Shown piece by piece: positions 1-14,300 of a DNA stretch of 64,000 nucleotides. Source of the DNA: Patagioenas fasciata. Its lineage: Eukaryota > Chordata > Aves > Columbiformes > Columbidae. Each line of letters opens with the position of its first letter. The stretch's first letter is position 1. The DNA is taken from positions 190,506,604 to 190,570,603 of the forward strand of contig NC_092520.1 in NCBI RefSeq assembly GCF_037038585.1, written 5' to 3'. Made by a program: the position numbers and the translations under genes. The notes under the pieces were generated by a model. That model ran no database searches. It had not been told where the DNA came from and saw only the letters and a program-made list of their open reading frames with translations.

Positions 1-3000
1 TTGTCCAACTATGGTTTTACACTTCATGTACACTGAAAACATCAGGTTTTTAACATAAAACAAACGAACAATACTAAAACCCACACAGCACAAATGGAAA
101 GTATTTGACAGATGTTCTGCAAATGAAACAGTTAGTGAAATAAACCCATGCAAGAGGTTTACATAGAATCAAGTTTTGGAATTACCCAGTGCTAACAACC
201 ACCTCCTGCAGAAGTTTAATGATCCCGCATGATGTGCTAACATAGGAGACCTCTCAGGAAAACAAGCAAGCCATGTACAGAAAGAAAGGGAGCAATGATT
301 TTCTGGCACTACCACTGCAGGTAACCACTTTAAAAAGCCCTCCTTGCTTTGGGTCTCTCAGAACTAAACAGCACTAAGGAAAGACAGAACAGTATCATAC
401 TCTCTGCTGAGACCGTATTTGGGATAAAAAAAATTCGACCATTTAAATAACCTTGATATGTTAGTCGGGTTCAGTGTTGTGCTGTGTTTTGTTTTGTTGT
501 GTTTTTTCCATTGGCTGACTGCCCCATGACTGCAATGATGAGAAAAGAGTCTATAACTCCTGCATTGCAGTGCAAGGTCAGCAAAAGGAACAGAATTAAC
601 CAGCTGCTTTGGGCTGCCTCCAGGGATCAGAAATTTCCCATCGAGGATAGAGTGACTTCAGTGCATTTTATACAATACATAATGTTGTTGGACTATTAGA
701 GTGCTCTATACCAATCCCTAACCCCCTCCATATATAAAGCCCTGAAAGAAACTTTTCATTTCTACATACTTCTAAGGTTAACAAACAGGCAATGTTAACT
801 TTATTTACTAATATACAACAAAACTTAACATCAGGTATAATTATCTACATTGTGTGTTAGGTGCTTTTGAGACATCTCTGAGGGTTTAGATATAGAAGCC
901 ACAGATCAAGACATCCACCAAGTTTTCCAATGGGAAGGATGATTCAGCTGCCAAAACCTGTGAACATGAGGCTGTACTGATAAAAACAGTACTGAAATAT
1001 TCAAGGCTGAAGAAGATAATTAGTCAGAGGGGACTGGAAACACTTGCAGGCTACATTCCGCAGAAGACAGCACTCCCACCACCATCTGTCAAGCTCAAAT
1101 AGGAGATACAATTCCTCCTCAGCTGGGTGTGCCTTTTTCATGTCAGTGAAGTTATATTATATCCTGCTATGGACAACACCCTCAGAAAGGAACAGATCTT
1201 TTTGAGAGAATGAGTGATTACAGATATATGAATCAGAACAATTTTAAAAGGATAAATGCAAGATTAAAGGAACTGGGTTGCATGTTCTAGAAAGGAATAG
1301 ATAGGGCCGGAAAGACTGTAAAAGACATTGAATAGGAGAGTCACCAATTTTTAACTTGCAAAGAAGTAGTAATTACTTTTCAGCAAAGATGAGACAGACT
1401 ATCTAGATGGATAGTTAAGAATAGGAAGAGACATCTGAAGAACCAGTTATCACCTGAGTCTATGAAGGATGCATTTTATCTTGTTTGTAAGGCTGAAAGG
1501 GACAATCACAAGAGCAGTGGGGAGGAACCAAAAGTCATTTCAAGCTCCTATTAAGCTAATCAGAAATGTAACAAAACATTCTTCATTTTTTCACCTCCAG
1601 GAAGGCAGCAGCAGGAGGTGGTGGAGCCCAGGTGTTTGCATCGTTTTGGCACAATGCTCAGAGGGCCAGAACCAGTGCCCCTACTACCTCTAGTACAGCA
1701 CCAGAAGCCACTGACACCTCATGGTACCACCGAACAGGCCGAGAGCCATTCTTGCACCTTCCTGCTTTGACCTCAAAGTTCCCATCCAGTCTTCCAGGTT
1801 TCTTTTTCAATTTTCTTAGCCCAATGCCTTGTATTGAGGCTAGGGTATGGCCTTAGAGATGTAAAAGTGAAGAGGATTTCATCAATAAAAAGTCCCTTGC
1901 TTGGCATCTACCTTAGCCGTGACACAAGTCAGTTTAGGGAGGAACTACAGAACTTCCCACCCTTACATGGGATGGGTCAGTCAGCATTTAGGGTGGCAAT
2001 ATTATTATTTTATTCAACCTCCTAGAGTTATCCACCAGCCTTTATTTTATTAGTATGCTCATTCTTGAAAAGCAGTCAGGCTGCAGAAAATTCAAACAGT
2101 TCGGGGGACATTAAATGCACATCAAGCATTTAGTAGTCATGTCAATGTTTGAGGGAACTAAGACTGACATCTGGAAAGCAAAACGTGCCAAACAAAGGGA
2201 AGCTTTTTTCGAATGAGCAGTCAGGAAACTAAAGCTGTAAAAGCCTCTAAGTTTGACCATGAGAGACACCAGGAAAGATACAGAGGGCATGTCAAGGCAG
2301 AGCTCCCCTTTGGCTTCTTTCTTAAGGTTCCTGTTCTCCACATGAGGCAACACCAGCACAGCAACGGAGAGCTGCAGTTTACAATGAAGACTTCAGGTGT
2401 CTTGGACCCAAGCTGGTGGCTCCTTAGAGTAAAAGAAGTTGCAACCTCCTTCTGTCCTCCTCCTCTCTTCTCACAGCTGCATTTTTGAGGTAGATATACC
2501 CCACAATCTTTCTCTTTCTTCCCTCACCGCTCTGTTCTCAACAAGTGTGCAAGATGCCGCTAATATTCCAATCATCTCATGTAGGACAATATACATCCTA
2601 GAGCTTTGTTACAGGTACCTCTGCACAGAGTCACCTGTACACCACGTCTTCATCTTCACAACCAACAACTTTCTACCCCCAGCTGTGGGAGAGATCAAGG
2701 AGGCCAGAAAAGTCAACTTTGTGCTTGGTAACTCAAAGGAAACACACACAGAATACCAGAAAGTCTCACTTCTCAAGAGTAAGCATCACAAAGTTTACCT
2801 CAACAGGAGGATACTGTAACTAACCATGACTAGATTGTGGCAAGTCAACAGACCAGGATGACGGACAAGAGCAAGGAGACCCCACTTGGGTGGCCACTCC
2901 AGTACAAGTTTTATATATTTCAAGAGAGCCTTATTAAATATGATGCCATAAAGCTGTGAGTATACAGGTTAGAGAACATGATGAAGATTTCCATTAAAAT

Positions 3001-3627
3001 AACAAGAATCAAATTTAAGTAGTTACAAAAGTAATCTTACCACTTCACCGCTTTAAAATCCGTTATTTAAGTGGTTTGTGGCAAATACAACTTTAAGGGG
3101 TTAAAAGAGTGACAATATATTTACTTAATTCAAATTGCTGGAAAAAAGTAAAAAATTGGAAAGACAGAGGGTCTAAAAGAGGTCCGCCTTCAGTCTTATT
3201 TCCTCTCCATTTAGTTTTGTAGAGGAAATTTGAACTTTTTAATTTGACGAAAAATGAAATATTCATTGGCATTCAAAACCAAAAGAATGAAGACAGGCGT
3301 AGTCCAGAGACACTATTAATGCAGACAATTTTTTTTCTCTTAAGCCCTTGCCAAGTAGCTTCACAATTATTCTGGTGTTATCCCAGATAGCAGCATAACC
3401 AATACTGGCACATACACCAACAGAACAGCATTTCTGCGAAAAATTCCAGGACTTACACAATTAGTTTTCCACAATAGTCTAATGTTATGAAATAGAAGAG
3501 GGTTTTTTCCAATTGATAGAAACAGAGGGGGCTACTTCGATTAAAAAATATTCATTATTTTTACACGCTTGCCTACATAAGAAAAAGTGAAAGATTTGAC
3601 AAGAGCAGTTTCACTGTATAAGGTGCA
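1..3627. other. Region downstream of FAM3C, no gene recognised
   Basis: AT-rich, with scattered short open frames up to 126 codons that show no family motif, no splice-consistent chain and no codon bias. No LTR border, CR1 3' end or RNA gene was recognised. In other vertebrates WNT16 lies beyond FAM3C on this side; no WNT16 exon is visible here. Confidence 0.5.
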
Positions 3628-3633
3628 TTTATT
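3628..3633 (-). terminator. Possible distal polyadenylation signal
   Basis: AATAAA on the minus strand, about 1.6 kb after the FAM3C stop. It would give a 3' UTR of about 1.6 kb. Position and hexamer only; other AATAAA matches occur by chance in this AT-rich DNA. Confidence 0.25.
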
Positions 3634-4837
3634 GCTGTTCTACATTAAAGTTGAGGGAAAACCACATTATTTAACAAGCTAATTAAACATACAGAACAAC
3701 TCAGAATCCAGTCTTACTCTGGTATCACAGGTTATCTGACTTACAAAGTAATTCCCAATACTGCTTGAAAGTTTTAGTGCACAGAGTTAAATTTGCCTCA
3801 GAAGACAACAATAATAGCATTTAGAGCATCACTGTGTCCACCTCACACTGTGGGTTCCTGAAAAATCCTTTGTGGCTTTTGCCCAGCATAAGAGCCAGAA
3901 GCTTTTGAAGATTATACCCGAGCTCCTGACAAAAAGCTCCAAGAGATTATACCCAGTTCTGTGTCAGCCCCTATTTTGTGAATACGACCACCATCAGTTC
4001 CTTCTTACTAACTTAGTTTCAGCAGAAGTTCAAGCTGGCCCTACTTAAAAGAAACAGAAGTTTCCAAACAAAGCAATGTGTTCTAACAGCTCTGATACAA
4101 GCTAAAAAATAAGGCCACTTCAACTTGGTCCATTGTCTTCCAGTAAGAAAAAAGGATGAAGGAAACATTGTCAGTTAAGTTTAGATGTCACACATTGCAT
4201 AACCCAAGACACAACGCTTCCTCTAACATCTCCCTGCAAGAACAAATTGCCTCAGCTCACACTGGATGTAACGCAGGTTGTAAAGGTGCACAGTCGTGTC
4301 CTGGAACAACTCTCCCCAGAAGGCAGAGCCTGTTTTCCAGCAAGCTCTCTGGGGTGGGAAATGTATTCCTGCTGTTAGAACTAAAAGAGGAAGCTATTCC
4401 ATTACGCACATTCACTGTGTCTGGCCCCTATAGCTGAACAGCCACAGGCAAAATCAATGGCTAAGCAGGAGTACAAAAATTGCAATAAAAACTGAACAAA
4501 TCAGTCACAGTACTGCTGCTTAACATGCCAAGTCTCTTCTACAAAGTAAACATTGTTTTCAAGTTAAGCACAAATCCTTCCACGCCACTTTTAAATATCA
4601 TGCACACTATATATTTACTTTCATTCTTCCCCTAATAAAAAGAATTTATATTGTGCTTCTCATGGCATATCTTTGTTACACTATCATGTATTGTTTCGCT
4701 GCTGATTATTCAGTTTTGATGGGGGATAACAAAATAAATTTTTGGAGCAGTTGGTATTAGAATAACCAAATAGCTTTAATAAAAAGTGATGCTGCCATTA
4801 AAAAGGCAGAGGATAAAAAAAAAAAAAAATAAAGCTC

Positions 4838-4843
4838 TTTATT
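4838..4843 (-). terminator. Polyadenylation signal AATAAA, favoured for FAM3C
   Basis: AATAAA on the minus strand about 420 nt after the stop, followed by GAGCTT and a long T tract. It is the third of three clustered signals and has the best downstream element. Confidence 0.6.
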
Positions 4844-4938
4844 AACTTATCACTAAAATCTACAATATTCCACAATGGTTACATACTCACAGCAACTTTA
4901 CACTGTTAAGGGAACAGTAAAACATTTGTCAGGATCTG

Positions 4939-4964
4939 TTTATTATCCACATATGCAATTTATT
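4939..4964 (-). terminator. Pair of upstream polyadenylation signals
   Basis: Two AATAAA hexamers on the minus strand (4964-4959 and 4944-4939), 20 nt apart, about 300 nt after the stop. They could give a shorter 3' UTR. No strong U-rich element follows either one. Confidence 0.4.
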
Positions 4965-5095
4965 AGCCAGTTGAGAAGATATTATTTACCACAGGCAAAC
5001 TAAATACTGTGCTTTTAAAGAAATCTGCATAGAAATGATTTGATGTTTCTCATCTTTTGGACATATTTACAAAAAGGATTTCTATGTGTGTTAGC

Positions 5096-5104
5096 AATAA
5101 ATAA
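5096..5104 (-). promoter_or_regulatory. AU-rich element nonamer in the FAM3C 3' UTR
   Basis: The minus strand reads TTATTTATT, the core AU-rich-element nonamer bound by mRNA-decay factors such as TTP. It lies about 160 nt after the stop. A single copy in AT-rich DNA may be chance. Confidence 0.35.
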
Positions 5105-5264
5105 TCCCAATATTCAAAATGTCAGTGCTCATGCACACACCGACAAGATGGTTGCATGCTTTAAAAATATTATTTACAGTACAGTTTCCTTCATAGCCCT
5201 CTCTCTAATAATAGCAGAAAGTGCATTTTCTTCCATGTTCTTTCTCCTTTGCTTTTGCTGGAAT

Positions 5265-5354
5265 TTAGTCTTGCTTCTGAGGGATACAGCCTTCCATCTC
5301 AACAACTTCTGGCCAGCCTTCATACTTGTTTGTGTCCTTGTTGTTCTTTATGTG
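5265..5354 (-). CDS. FAM3C: FAM3C exon 10, C-terminal coding part and stop
   Basis: 90 nt encode [20 protein letters not shown] followed by EGCIPQKQD and TAA (stop at 5267-5265). Cys221 lies in EGCIPQ. The acceptor is TTTATAG. The C-terminal sequence is the same as in mammals, and the 3' UTR continues to lower coordinates in the same exon. Confidence 0.98.
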   Translation of the reverse strand, partial: HIKNNKDTNKYEGWPEVVEMEGCIPQKQD

Positions 5355-8300
5355 CTATAAACAGAAAACATCAATCTACCATTAATGTGAAGTCATTTTT
5401 ATCCTGTTGCTTTAACTCACAGCTTTAAAAGACATTTGATTTACCTATTTTCAGGTCAAAAGAGAAGACATCATTATTAGCCTCTTGTGCTTTCTATCAG
5501 ATATAACAATCTCTCAATATTCACCACTTACTGTACTTGCTCAGCCAAGTGTATGCCAAGAAGTTAAGCCATACTGGGAAAACATTTTAAAAATTTATCG
5601 TGGGTGTTTATTTAGGAAAAGAGGCAAGCAAGAAAAAGACCAACTGCATTAAAACATGAACCACTGTGAAAACATAAAGAAGGATACTACATTTACAAGG
5701 CACTGAAAATGCATAGTGAGAATTTTAAGAACTTTATTTAATGTTGAATGATCAAGTTTTGTTCTGCAGTCAGGTAAGACATCACTGCCTCCAAGAGTTT
5801 GCCACTGCTCCTGCACTGGTTTCCACTCCCTTGCAAAGCTGGCAAAAGAGAACATACACATGCACCTTCCTTGCTCCCCTAGTACAAAGCTACCTCTACT
5901 GGTAATTAAAGGTAGTAATAACACATGTTGAATTTTAACAGCTAAAGTATGGGAACATATTCAAATTCACAGATTTTGCTATGGCAGCAATAATTTTTGC
6001 CAGAAGAGCAAAGCAAACAGCTGGGAACACCACCACCTTAACTACCACTTATCTGTCAGAGGTCTAGTATTGTTAGTGCAACCAAAACACAAGCGTTAGG
6101 CAGTAAGTTTTTAAGCCTTCAGTTTAACTAGATTCATTAAAAAGATAAATAATCTAGTTACTGGGATGCTAGGATATACCCCACAAGATTTTTTTCTTAT
6201 TTGTGAATCACAAAATAATCTTTTTTGTACAATTAAAAGGAGGCTAGTGAAAGAATAAATTGGAAAATAACAGTGTGTCACTACTGCAATAGATACCCCT
6301 CTTGAACAAACACATGGTATTTATAAAACAAGCTATGCCTTTATTAACGTAAGCTGTCAAAATTCCAGTAAGTTACAGAATCACAGACCTGTTCAAATGG
6401 ACTTTTAGTCTTAATTCCTTTTCCACCGCAGAAGACCCAGTTGTCTCTAAAGCCAAGGTTCGTAATAGATGTGCTTCCCAGGTCAGCAATCAGTTTCCGT
6501 GCTTCTTCATTAAGCCTTAAATAAAACAGAAAAGATCAGTATGTGAATAAAAGACACATCCTTAGAGCTTTCATTGTTTCAACAGACCATTAAGCTTTAA
6601 TTTTATTATATCTAGTTTAAGTCAGTGAATATTGGGCAAGATCTGTCTTTCAAAATCAGGTAAGGCTAGTTCTGAAATCACCTAGTCTATCATCTCAAGG
6701 AACCAGCATACAAACCTGTCTGGACACCAACAGAAGCCAAGAACCCTCTCCTGTGAGAATTTATACACACATCTCAAGTCACGTTAGAAATTCTCCAAGC
6801 AATTAAAAAAGTCAGCTTTTAAAGTGAACACTGTTCGCAAGTTCAAGCCAAAGTCTAGATACAGTAAAAGCTATTTTACGTTAGAAGAATAACCTAAAAA
6901 TATGAAAGAAGTGTTTGTCTGCTTGGGTAAATTCATTCAGAATGCTGCCTCACAGCACGGTTCAGTAATGTAGGTCCAAGTAGAATAATTTTAGTATGGA
7001 AAACAGTTCTGTAGGATGATAAGTTACCATTCCAAAACCTCCAAATAATGGCTATTTCTTCCTTTCAATTACTGTATTAGCCAGATATAGTTGTATGACT
7101 CACTTTCGTTAAAATTATGAAAACTATTAAGTACTTTGGAGGTTATTTCAGAACTCAAGCTCCAAGTCTCTGAAGCACTAGGGCAGCTTTTATATGTGTG
7201 TGTATATGTGTGTGAATATATACATATATACACATATGTATAATATTTAATCTTTTAAACATGTTGATTCTTCACAACTGTAATTGTTTTGAAGAACTGC
7301 AATTTATAATTATCATCAACCACCAGTAGTAAGGTTTTCGTTAATTACGTAATATCACTAATAAACAGCAGTTTCTGGCTGTCACCATGAATGGGCCTAA
7401 TTCACCTTCTTGTTCAGTTGATATTTTATCTACATACAAACTTTCAAAAACATCAGCTGTAACATGATTATTGAAACAAACTAACTTTGATATCTAAAAT
7501 ATCAAAGAGGAAATTAAAAACAGCAGAGAGAAGAAAAGTAACAAACCAAGAAACATTAAATTGCTTTCTTCTCCTAAAAGCAGTGAATATATGGACACTT
7601 AACTATTTACTGCAAATATAGCACACTACGAAGTCATGACTTGGTCACAGGAAAGTTGCTCCTATATCAAAAATACACACAAGCAGTGGATAAAAAATTG
7701 AACCAAAAGAGAATAACACATAAGAAAAAAGTCAAATATTATTAAAACAACAGAGGAAAAGGAAAAAAAAAAAAAAGAAAAAATTAATTTTCACTATTAA
7801 AAGCAATCCTTTGGACAGGATGACTTAAGCGAGGAGTAAATTACAATACAAATTGTATAGTAATGCTGGGAAGGTTGGAAGATAATGCTTAAAGAGAACA
7901 AAGACTATTCCTACATTAATAAATCGGACAGCTTTAGGGTGGAACAGCTGCAAACACTGAGGCCTACAAGCACAGGGCACATGTGAGTAACCTCAGACTT
8001 CAAAAGGAAGGATACAGGCAAGGCCTACTGGGAATGGTCTCTGCACTCCTGTAACCACCAAACTCTGGCTTGGAGTTGATCCAAGAAAAGTGATGGGTGG
8101 AACAGACCCATTTCCACCAGGGTAGGTTCTCACAGTCATGTTCCTATGTCTGGACATATCTGAATTTACTAGCGTAAGACAGAATGAACTATCAGCAATA
8201 GGAAAACCACTCAGTGCATCTCCAAAAAGACAGATATGCTTGGGAAAATACAGTTGGTTGGACTGACCATATGCCCTCACTGGCTTCCTGTTGCAATAAG

Positions 8301-11300
8301 ATCTTTTCTCAGAGGGGCAAAAAATCCAGTTATGTGCACTGACATAGCAAGTGCTAATTAGTCAAGTATTAATCTTCAGCCTTTTCAGATTTTCAAACAA
8401 CACTTGGGATACTTCTGCTAAAGGATCTAATTTAATATCTAATTTATTTTTTCTCTGCTGTTAGGATCACAAAAGTATACACCTAACAGTCTTCTGTGTA
8501 GTTACATGCAGAACCCATTACACCTGCTTAGCTTTAATTTGATCTTTGTTGTCTTGAATCACAGCAGCATTATAAAACCACTAAACTGAAAGCACCGTTT
8601 CAAATCCATCATCCTGGAACAAAAGAACCTGACCAGAAGTGAGTGTGTAATAAAGAAAGTATTTTTTCCAGTAAAAAACAGCATTTAAAAGTTTACGTAA
8701 TATTTACTGTGTAAGTCAATGACATACTTGGTTGCACCGTCATCGTATGTTCCCATTAACACTATTGTTCCGTCTGGGATGGACTTCAGAAATTCAATAA
8801 ATGGTGCCACATCTGTACAAGAATTTTTAAAAAGAAAAAAGAAAACACAAACCTGTTTAATAACAAGCAACCATTCCATTTTTAAACACCTGCCACACCT
8901 TCCTGCAAAGCCATTCCTTTTTAAGAGTATTTGTAAATTTACATATAAGCTTATAAAATGATGCTAAGTTGGAGAAAGATAAAATGTATCCAAGAAAACA
9001 CTCTCATTTTACAGAGTTTCATCCATATTGTGTAAAAACGTAACCACTAGTTGGAACTACTCAAGAGAACAAGTGTGTATGATGAACTACCCCATTCCCT
9101 CCCACCTCAACTATTTGTGTTTCTTTAAAGTTGTACTCTCCTCACAATTACCAAAGCAGAAACGAAGCACCTTAAACCACCACAGCTCATGGAGTCTGGA
9201 GAAGGGAAAACAAACAAACAAAAAGGTAGTAGTTTTCCTCTAACTAGCTAAGGTAATTGCACCTACCTCCTCCCCACATGTCAAAGAATTTAGTGTCTAA
9301 TGTTTCTCCTGTTTTACCTGCAGAAAAAGAAATATTTGGCTTAATCAAATATAGCAAAAGTCATATTACAGACAACATGCTGAACTTCTCTTAATGACTC
9401 TTTCACAGAAAGTGCTGCAGAAGACACCACATGAATAAATTACTATAGTAACTCTAATCCTTTATGAAGATTGCTTCTTAAACAGCACAGTAGTTTGTGA
9501 AAAGGCACAGATAAAGGTAAGAGGAAAAAAAAAAAGAGAAAATGCAAACTTTCTTTTGCTTAACAAAACAAAGAGATAATAAAAACCAATAAAGGGAAAT
9601 CACTTCATGTATTTGCCTTTTTTTTAAGGTGTTTTTGCACAAATGGATAGTATAGCTATAGGTTGCCTTTAGTGCCACGTGGAAAGTAAGAAAGACTAAA
9701 ATTACCCTGCGTATTTTGCTATAGACTGGAAATTCTTAGTCAATTTAAACATCCAGAACAAATTGAAGAAAATGGACAATACAGTAATCTTGTTAGCACC
9801 TTTTTTTAACTATGCTTTCTACAAAGCCAGTACTTCATGAAAGGTAGAATTTTAATTCATACATTCATTTAAAGTTTGGAGTGCAGGGAGAAAGACTGGC
9901 AGCTATATAACAGAAAGGTAGGTATTTTGGTTTTGAACAGATGATTGAAACAATTTAGGAGGGCAAAATAGGATTAGGCAAGTATTGTTCAAGTCATACT
10001 TTAGATGACTTAAACCTGAGTACAATCCAAACACAACATTAATTTATATTGCAGCAAAATTACAAACTGCTATCTCTGTGCTACAAGAAACTGCATCCTA
10101 CACACTGAGGACAAATGCCAGTACTGACACTCAGTTCAGCTTTCAGGGTGACAGACAGGTAAACCTGTTTGGTTTTAATGACAGTTAAGTATCCTGAACT
10201 CAGTTACATAACACAACGCATTTAGGGATGATCTATAGATACAGACTAATCAAATACACTGACTTCAAGCTAGGAAATAATGAGCCGGTCTTTCCACATA
10301 GTAACAGAAGTGTTAAGTAAGTTTTCAGTGAAAGAGCAACAGAAGAATTTAGTCTACAGAGTTTTATTAGTGGTGGCAACGCACAAAGCCAAAAGAAGTA
10401 GCACACAACTCACGCCTTTTTCCATTTTACATGTGCACTAAAACTCATCTGATCTATCACACAGATAGTCACCACAGTACTCCACATTAATATTTTTACT
10501 ACACATTTTTCGAAAAAAAAAAAAATGCATGGAGTGTTTCTGCTAACAATTGGGTGTAAGTGCCAATATCTGATGTTCTATCAGTCTTGATATGCTGAAT
10601 ACTTCCTTTTCTCCTCCTGCTTGCCTTTCTCCATCCCTTTGTATTTCACCTTAAATTTCAGAAACTATTTGGAAATGAAGACAATCTGCTCACTTAAAAT
10701 GTCACTTACCATTGACCAAGGCCACATTTATTCCTCTGCCAACGTTATTTTTAACTCCACTCATTAAACTGAAAAAAAAAAAGTTTTATTTTTAATAGGA
10801 TGATTTTCTGATGTGAAATAGTTCTGTTTTTTAAATAGGATCAAATTGTACGAGATACATGGTTGAAAGACCACATATTTCTGAGCACTTAAATGAAGCA
10901 AAACCTCCTCGAACTGATCTGCATGCTCTCACGGCACCATCAAATTGAGAACAATAATAGATCAAATAACCCCAGCTCTATCACTTTCATTTGATCATTT
11001 TGTCACTTTAGTCATCTTGGTTTCAAAGTATGTGTGTATACCAAAATTGTCACAAACAAGATGCTATTAATGTGTTTAAGGAAATTCCTTGCAGTTAAAG
11101 AGCCTAAAACAAAAAACAATTTGAGGACCTCAGTACCATCATGTAACCACATTTTAAGCTTTTTTTGTAAGCACACGATGAACAAAAATGTGTTAATGAG
11201 TTTAAAAGTTAATTAAACAGAAGCATTTAAAATGAATTTCGCAGCATCACACTAAGAAGCAAGAAAGACAAAGCAGTTAGCTACTTGCATTTAGAACAGG

Positions 11301-14300
11301 AAATGCAGATCCAAGAAATATAGTTAATACACTGATGGGACTTTAAAGAAAAGTTGAATGTAATCTTGGGATACAGCTATACATCCCAACAAAACCATCA
11401 CAACCTACAGCAGCAATCACCTGGCCAAACTCAGAACGGGAAGAAGAGAAGCACTGTGAAATGGAAGCCCTTCAGAGCTGTGAAGAGCTAATGGGAACAT
11501 CAAGACTGTGAGCTGGCTGCTCTGCTGCCCTGGCCGTGGAGGTGAACCCCTCCGGTGAGAAGAAGCTTCCAGACCTCCCCACCTCTCTTCAACAGCACTG
11601 TGTCATAAAAATCTCTCACCTGCCTCCAGGCCCCAAATATCCCAGCGTTAATGGTTTGAAACTAGGAGTAAAAGAGTTAACACACACAAGGAGAAACAGG
11701 AGTAAAGGTTGAAACAATTGCATAAAATCAAGATAAAGAAGTCTTCAGCTGAGATTGAAGGCACCTCAGCATAAGCATATGGGTGCACATATGATTAATT
11801 ACAAACACATACTAACACATGCTTCAATTCCATCCGAATCAAGATTTCTCTAACCTCCCTAGCTTGCTCTAGGAAGGGGTTGCAGATGTGTATGATCCTC
11901 TTATGTTCAAAACTACTTCGCATTTCTTCTGTGATCATATGATTTTCGGGTTGTATCGGAACACCCGTTCTAAGCAATGTTTTGGGAGGACCAGATCCTC
12001 ACACACACACCTGCAACATCAGTTTTCTCATGCAAACTCATTAGTGACAGACTAGAAAAAAGAAATGGTCTATCATGGAAGTATGACAAAAATCTCTGAT
12101 GCCATCTTTTGCACCCAGGATGAAGCCAAATCTTAGAAGAATGCCACATATCAGCAACAGACTCAATATTAGTTCAGAGAGGCTGCAAAAACTACTGGTA
12201 AACGGTAACTCTTGGTAGAGTGACTTCAGTTTTAAAGAACTAGTAATCAGAGATGAAAGAGTCCATATTCTTCTATTAGTCCTCTAAGTTACACAATCTG
12301 CCAAATATTCTGATTCAAATTAAAACTCTAATTCAATAACTTACGAAACAGAAAACCTGCAATTTTCTGCTGAAATAAAGAATCCAGTTCTGGTTAGCAG
12401 GGAACTCCAGAAGCATTTTAGCCACTGGAGGATCATTTCTTCTCTGACCACATAATTTTCAAGTCATGTCCAAGTATCTGCTCTAAGCAGAGACATGGCA
12501 AATTAAGTCTGAAAACATAAGCTAAAAAACCCAGAGAAGCTGTGAATGCATGCTTTTGCTCATGTAAGATGCACTGGACCTTTAATTTACCAATAAGACC
12601 TTCCTTTAACAACAAAACTGTCTGTAGAAAAGTGCCAGTCAAAAATACCCAATCCTGGGGTGACCAGACCCTGAAAATCCACACATACATAATGAAAGTC
12701 ATAACGAAATTTCAGATAACAAAAAATCCTGAAAATACGAACACAAGAAGTACTAGTTATTAAAGGAACATAGTGCAAATTCTCCTATAAGGTTATGCAG
12801 CACAAACATGCAATTGCCTTCTTAACAGAACAAGTAAAATTGCACGGAGAAGTTGCTGGTAAAGAAGAAAAGCAATATTGTTCCTTCTTCTAAAAAGCCC
12901 ATGAAGTATCAACCACAATATTTAATATTTTGAGGATGACTACAGTATGTTTTTTCTAATTTGGATTATGTCCTTCCAATATAGTAGAAGAAGGCTATAA
13001 CTGAACTTCTATACAGAAGAATTACTATTTCACACAAGAACCTCTATATAATTAAAAAGAAAAACCGAGAAATTGAATGCATTCTGAATTATATCAGCAC
13101 CTTTAGTGTTCTCATAAACCAAGTGATATCCTTATGTTTATTACACAGCAAAAAAACTACATTGGAAGTATCATTGTGATGCATTATGAAAACATGTCCT
13201 TGCTTCCTTGTCCTGGAAGTATGAAGAAGAATACAAAGTAATCAGAAAAAAAATATTTTGCAGGAGTGACTTCACAGAATATCACTAAAAACAAAAAAGC
13301 TACTGAAGAAGAAATAAGTTATTTCAGAGCTCTGAGATGCCACTTTACACACTTGAGACAGCTTATGCACTAAGTCACAGATGCCACAGGCTGTAATGTG
13401 ACAGTCTTCTCACATGAGGGCAGCCGTTCATCAGTTTTAGAATTCTTCCAACAATTCATAATCAAGTTTGGGGAGCTTTTGAAAGAGAAATCAAAATGTC
13501 TTATGAGCAAAGCAGGAGATCATCTAAAATTAATCAAATTTTCTGGCAGACTTTCAAACAGACATTACAAGTCCTCCTCAGAAGGAATTCTGAAAGGTTT
13601 TTGCCATGGGAAACTGTACTTAAGACTCCAATAGCTGTGCACTAAGGTGTGCACTACTATGAAAAGATTTCTTGCCTGCAACTACTTCCTTTACACCACT
13701 TTCTGCAGTGAAATACCCAGTAGAGGATTTATTTTTTTTTTTTTCAACAGGAACAATTTCTTCCTCGTTAACCAGAATGACAAGGTGGCACATTTTGTAA
13801 CACCAACAAAAAGACCAAGCAGAGAGATTAGATAAGACAGCCCAGGGTCACAAAGTGTATCAATGATAAGAACGGAAAGTAGAACCTTTGTTAGCAGCTA
13901 ATAATTAGTAGGTGCACGTGGTGAGCTCACACTCGCTTTGCGTGTGCTCCCCAACTACACCATGATGCTCGCGGCAAACACACTCCCACGCAAGCTTGAG
14001 CTAAGTCAGCCTTGCAGGAAAAACGGCTTGAAATGTGAATGGTGCTTGTGTTTCTACTGATAACACAAAGTGAAGAAGCTGCACGCGTTTAGTTGTCAGG
14101 GAAAAAAGCTCCCATTTCAGTTTTGCTACATCTTAATTGCTAGACTTAGTGCTAAAAAACACAGTTTTCTCTTTAAGATCTTATAAGATCTTACAGACTG
14201 ACCTTTGAGATTAAGCTTAGAGAATAAAGTGATGGAAAATGTAAACCAACACTTTTTATTATCTTACAAATTAATTATCCTATCTGCGATATTAGATGAG

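Larger units (their letters stand above)
4815..5264 (-). other. FAM3C: FAM3C 3' UTR, short form (inferred end)
   Basis: This follows the stop directly. On the minus strand it holds three AATAAA signals, at 4964-4959, 4944-4939 and 4843-4838. The last is followed by a 15-nt T run (4829-4815), a plausible U-rich downstream element, so the main 3' end is probably near 4810-4830. An AU-rich nonamer TTATTTATT is at 5104-5096. Longer forms cannot be excluded. Confidence 0.65.
5355..10709 (-). other. FAM3C introns 6-9 (5355-6388, 6516-8727, 8813-9266, 9318-10709)
   Basis: Introns of 1034, 2212, 454 and 1392 bp, interrupted by exons 7-9. They are AT-rich with no recognised insertion. Intron 8 carries a mixed (TA)/(TG) microsatellite at 7191-7242. 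Short open frames inside show no coding support. Confidence 0.8.

Noticed and set aside
2213..2819. Two plus-strand frames of 91 and 126 codons
   Set aside because: No family motif or codon bias, and they overlap frames on the other strand; length is within chance for 64 kb.
1..5000. WNT16 exons
   Set aside because: Expected beyond FAM3C from synteny, but no cysteine-rich Wnt sequence was seen.
6660..6720. CR1-like word near ATCACCTAGTCTATCATC
   Set aside because: Too short and not extended; a similar word near 16770 is equally weak.
11795..11977. 60-codon minus-strand frame in FAM3C intron 5
   Set aside because: The peptide looks less random than its neighbours, but it has no known motif, no matching splice phases with FAM3C, and no support as a cassette exon.
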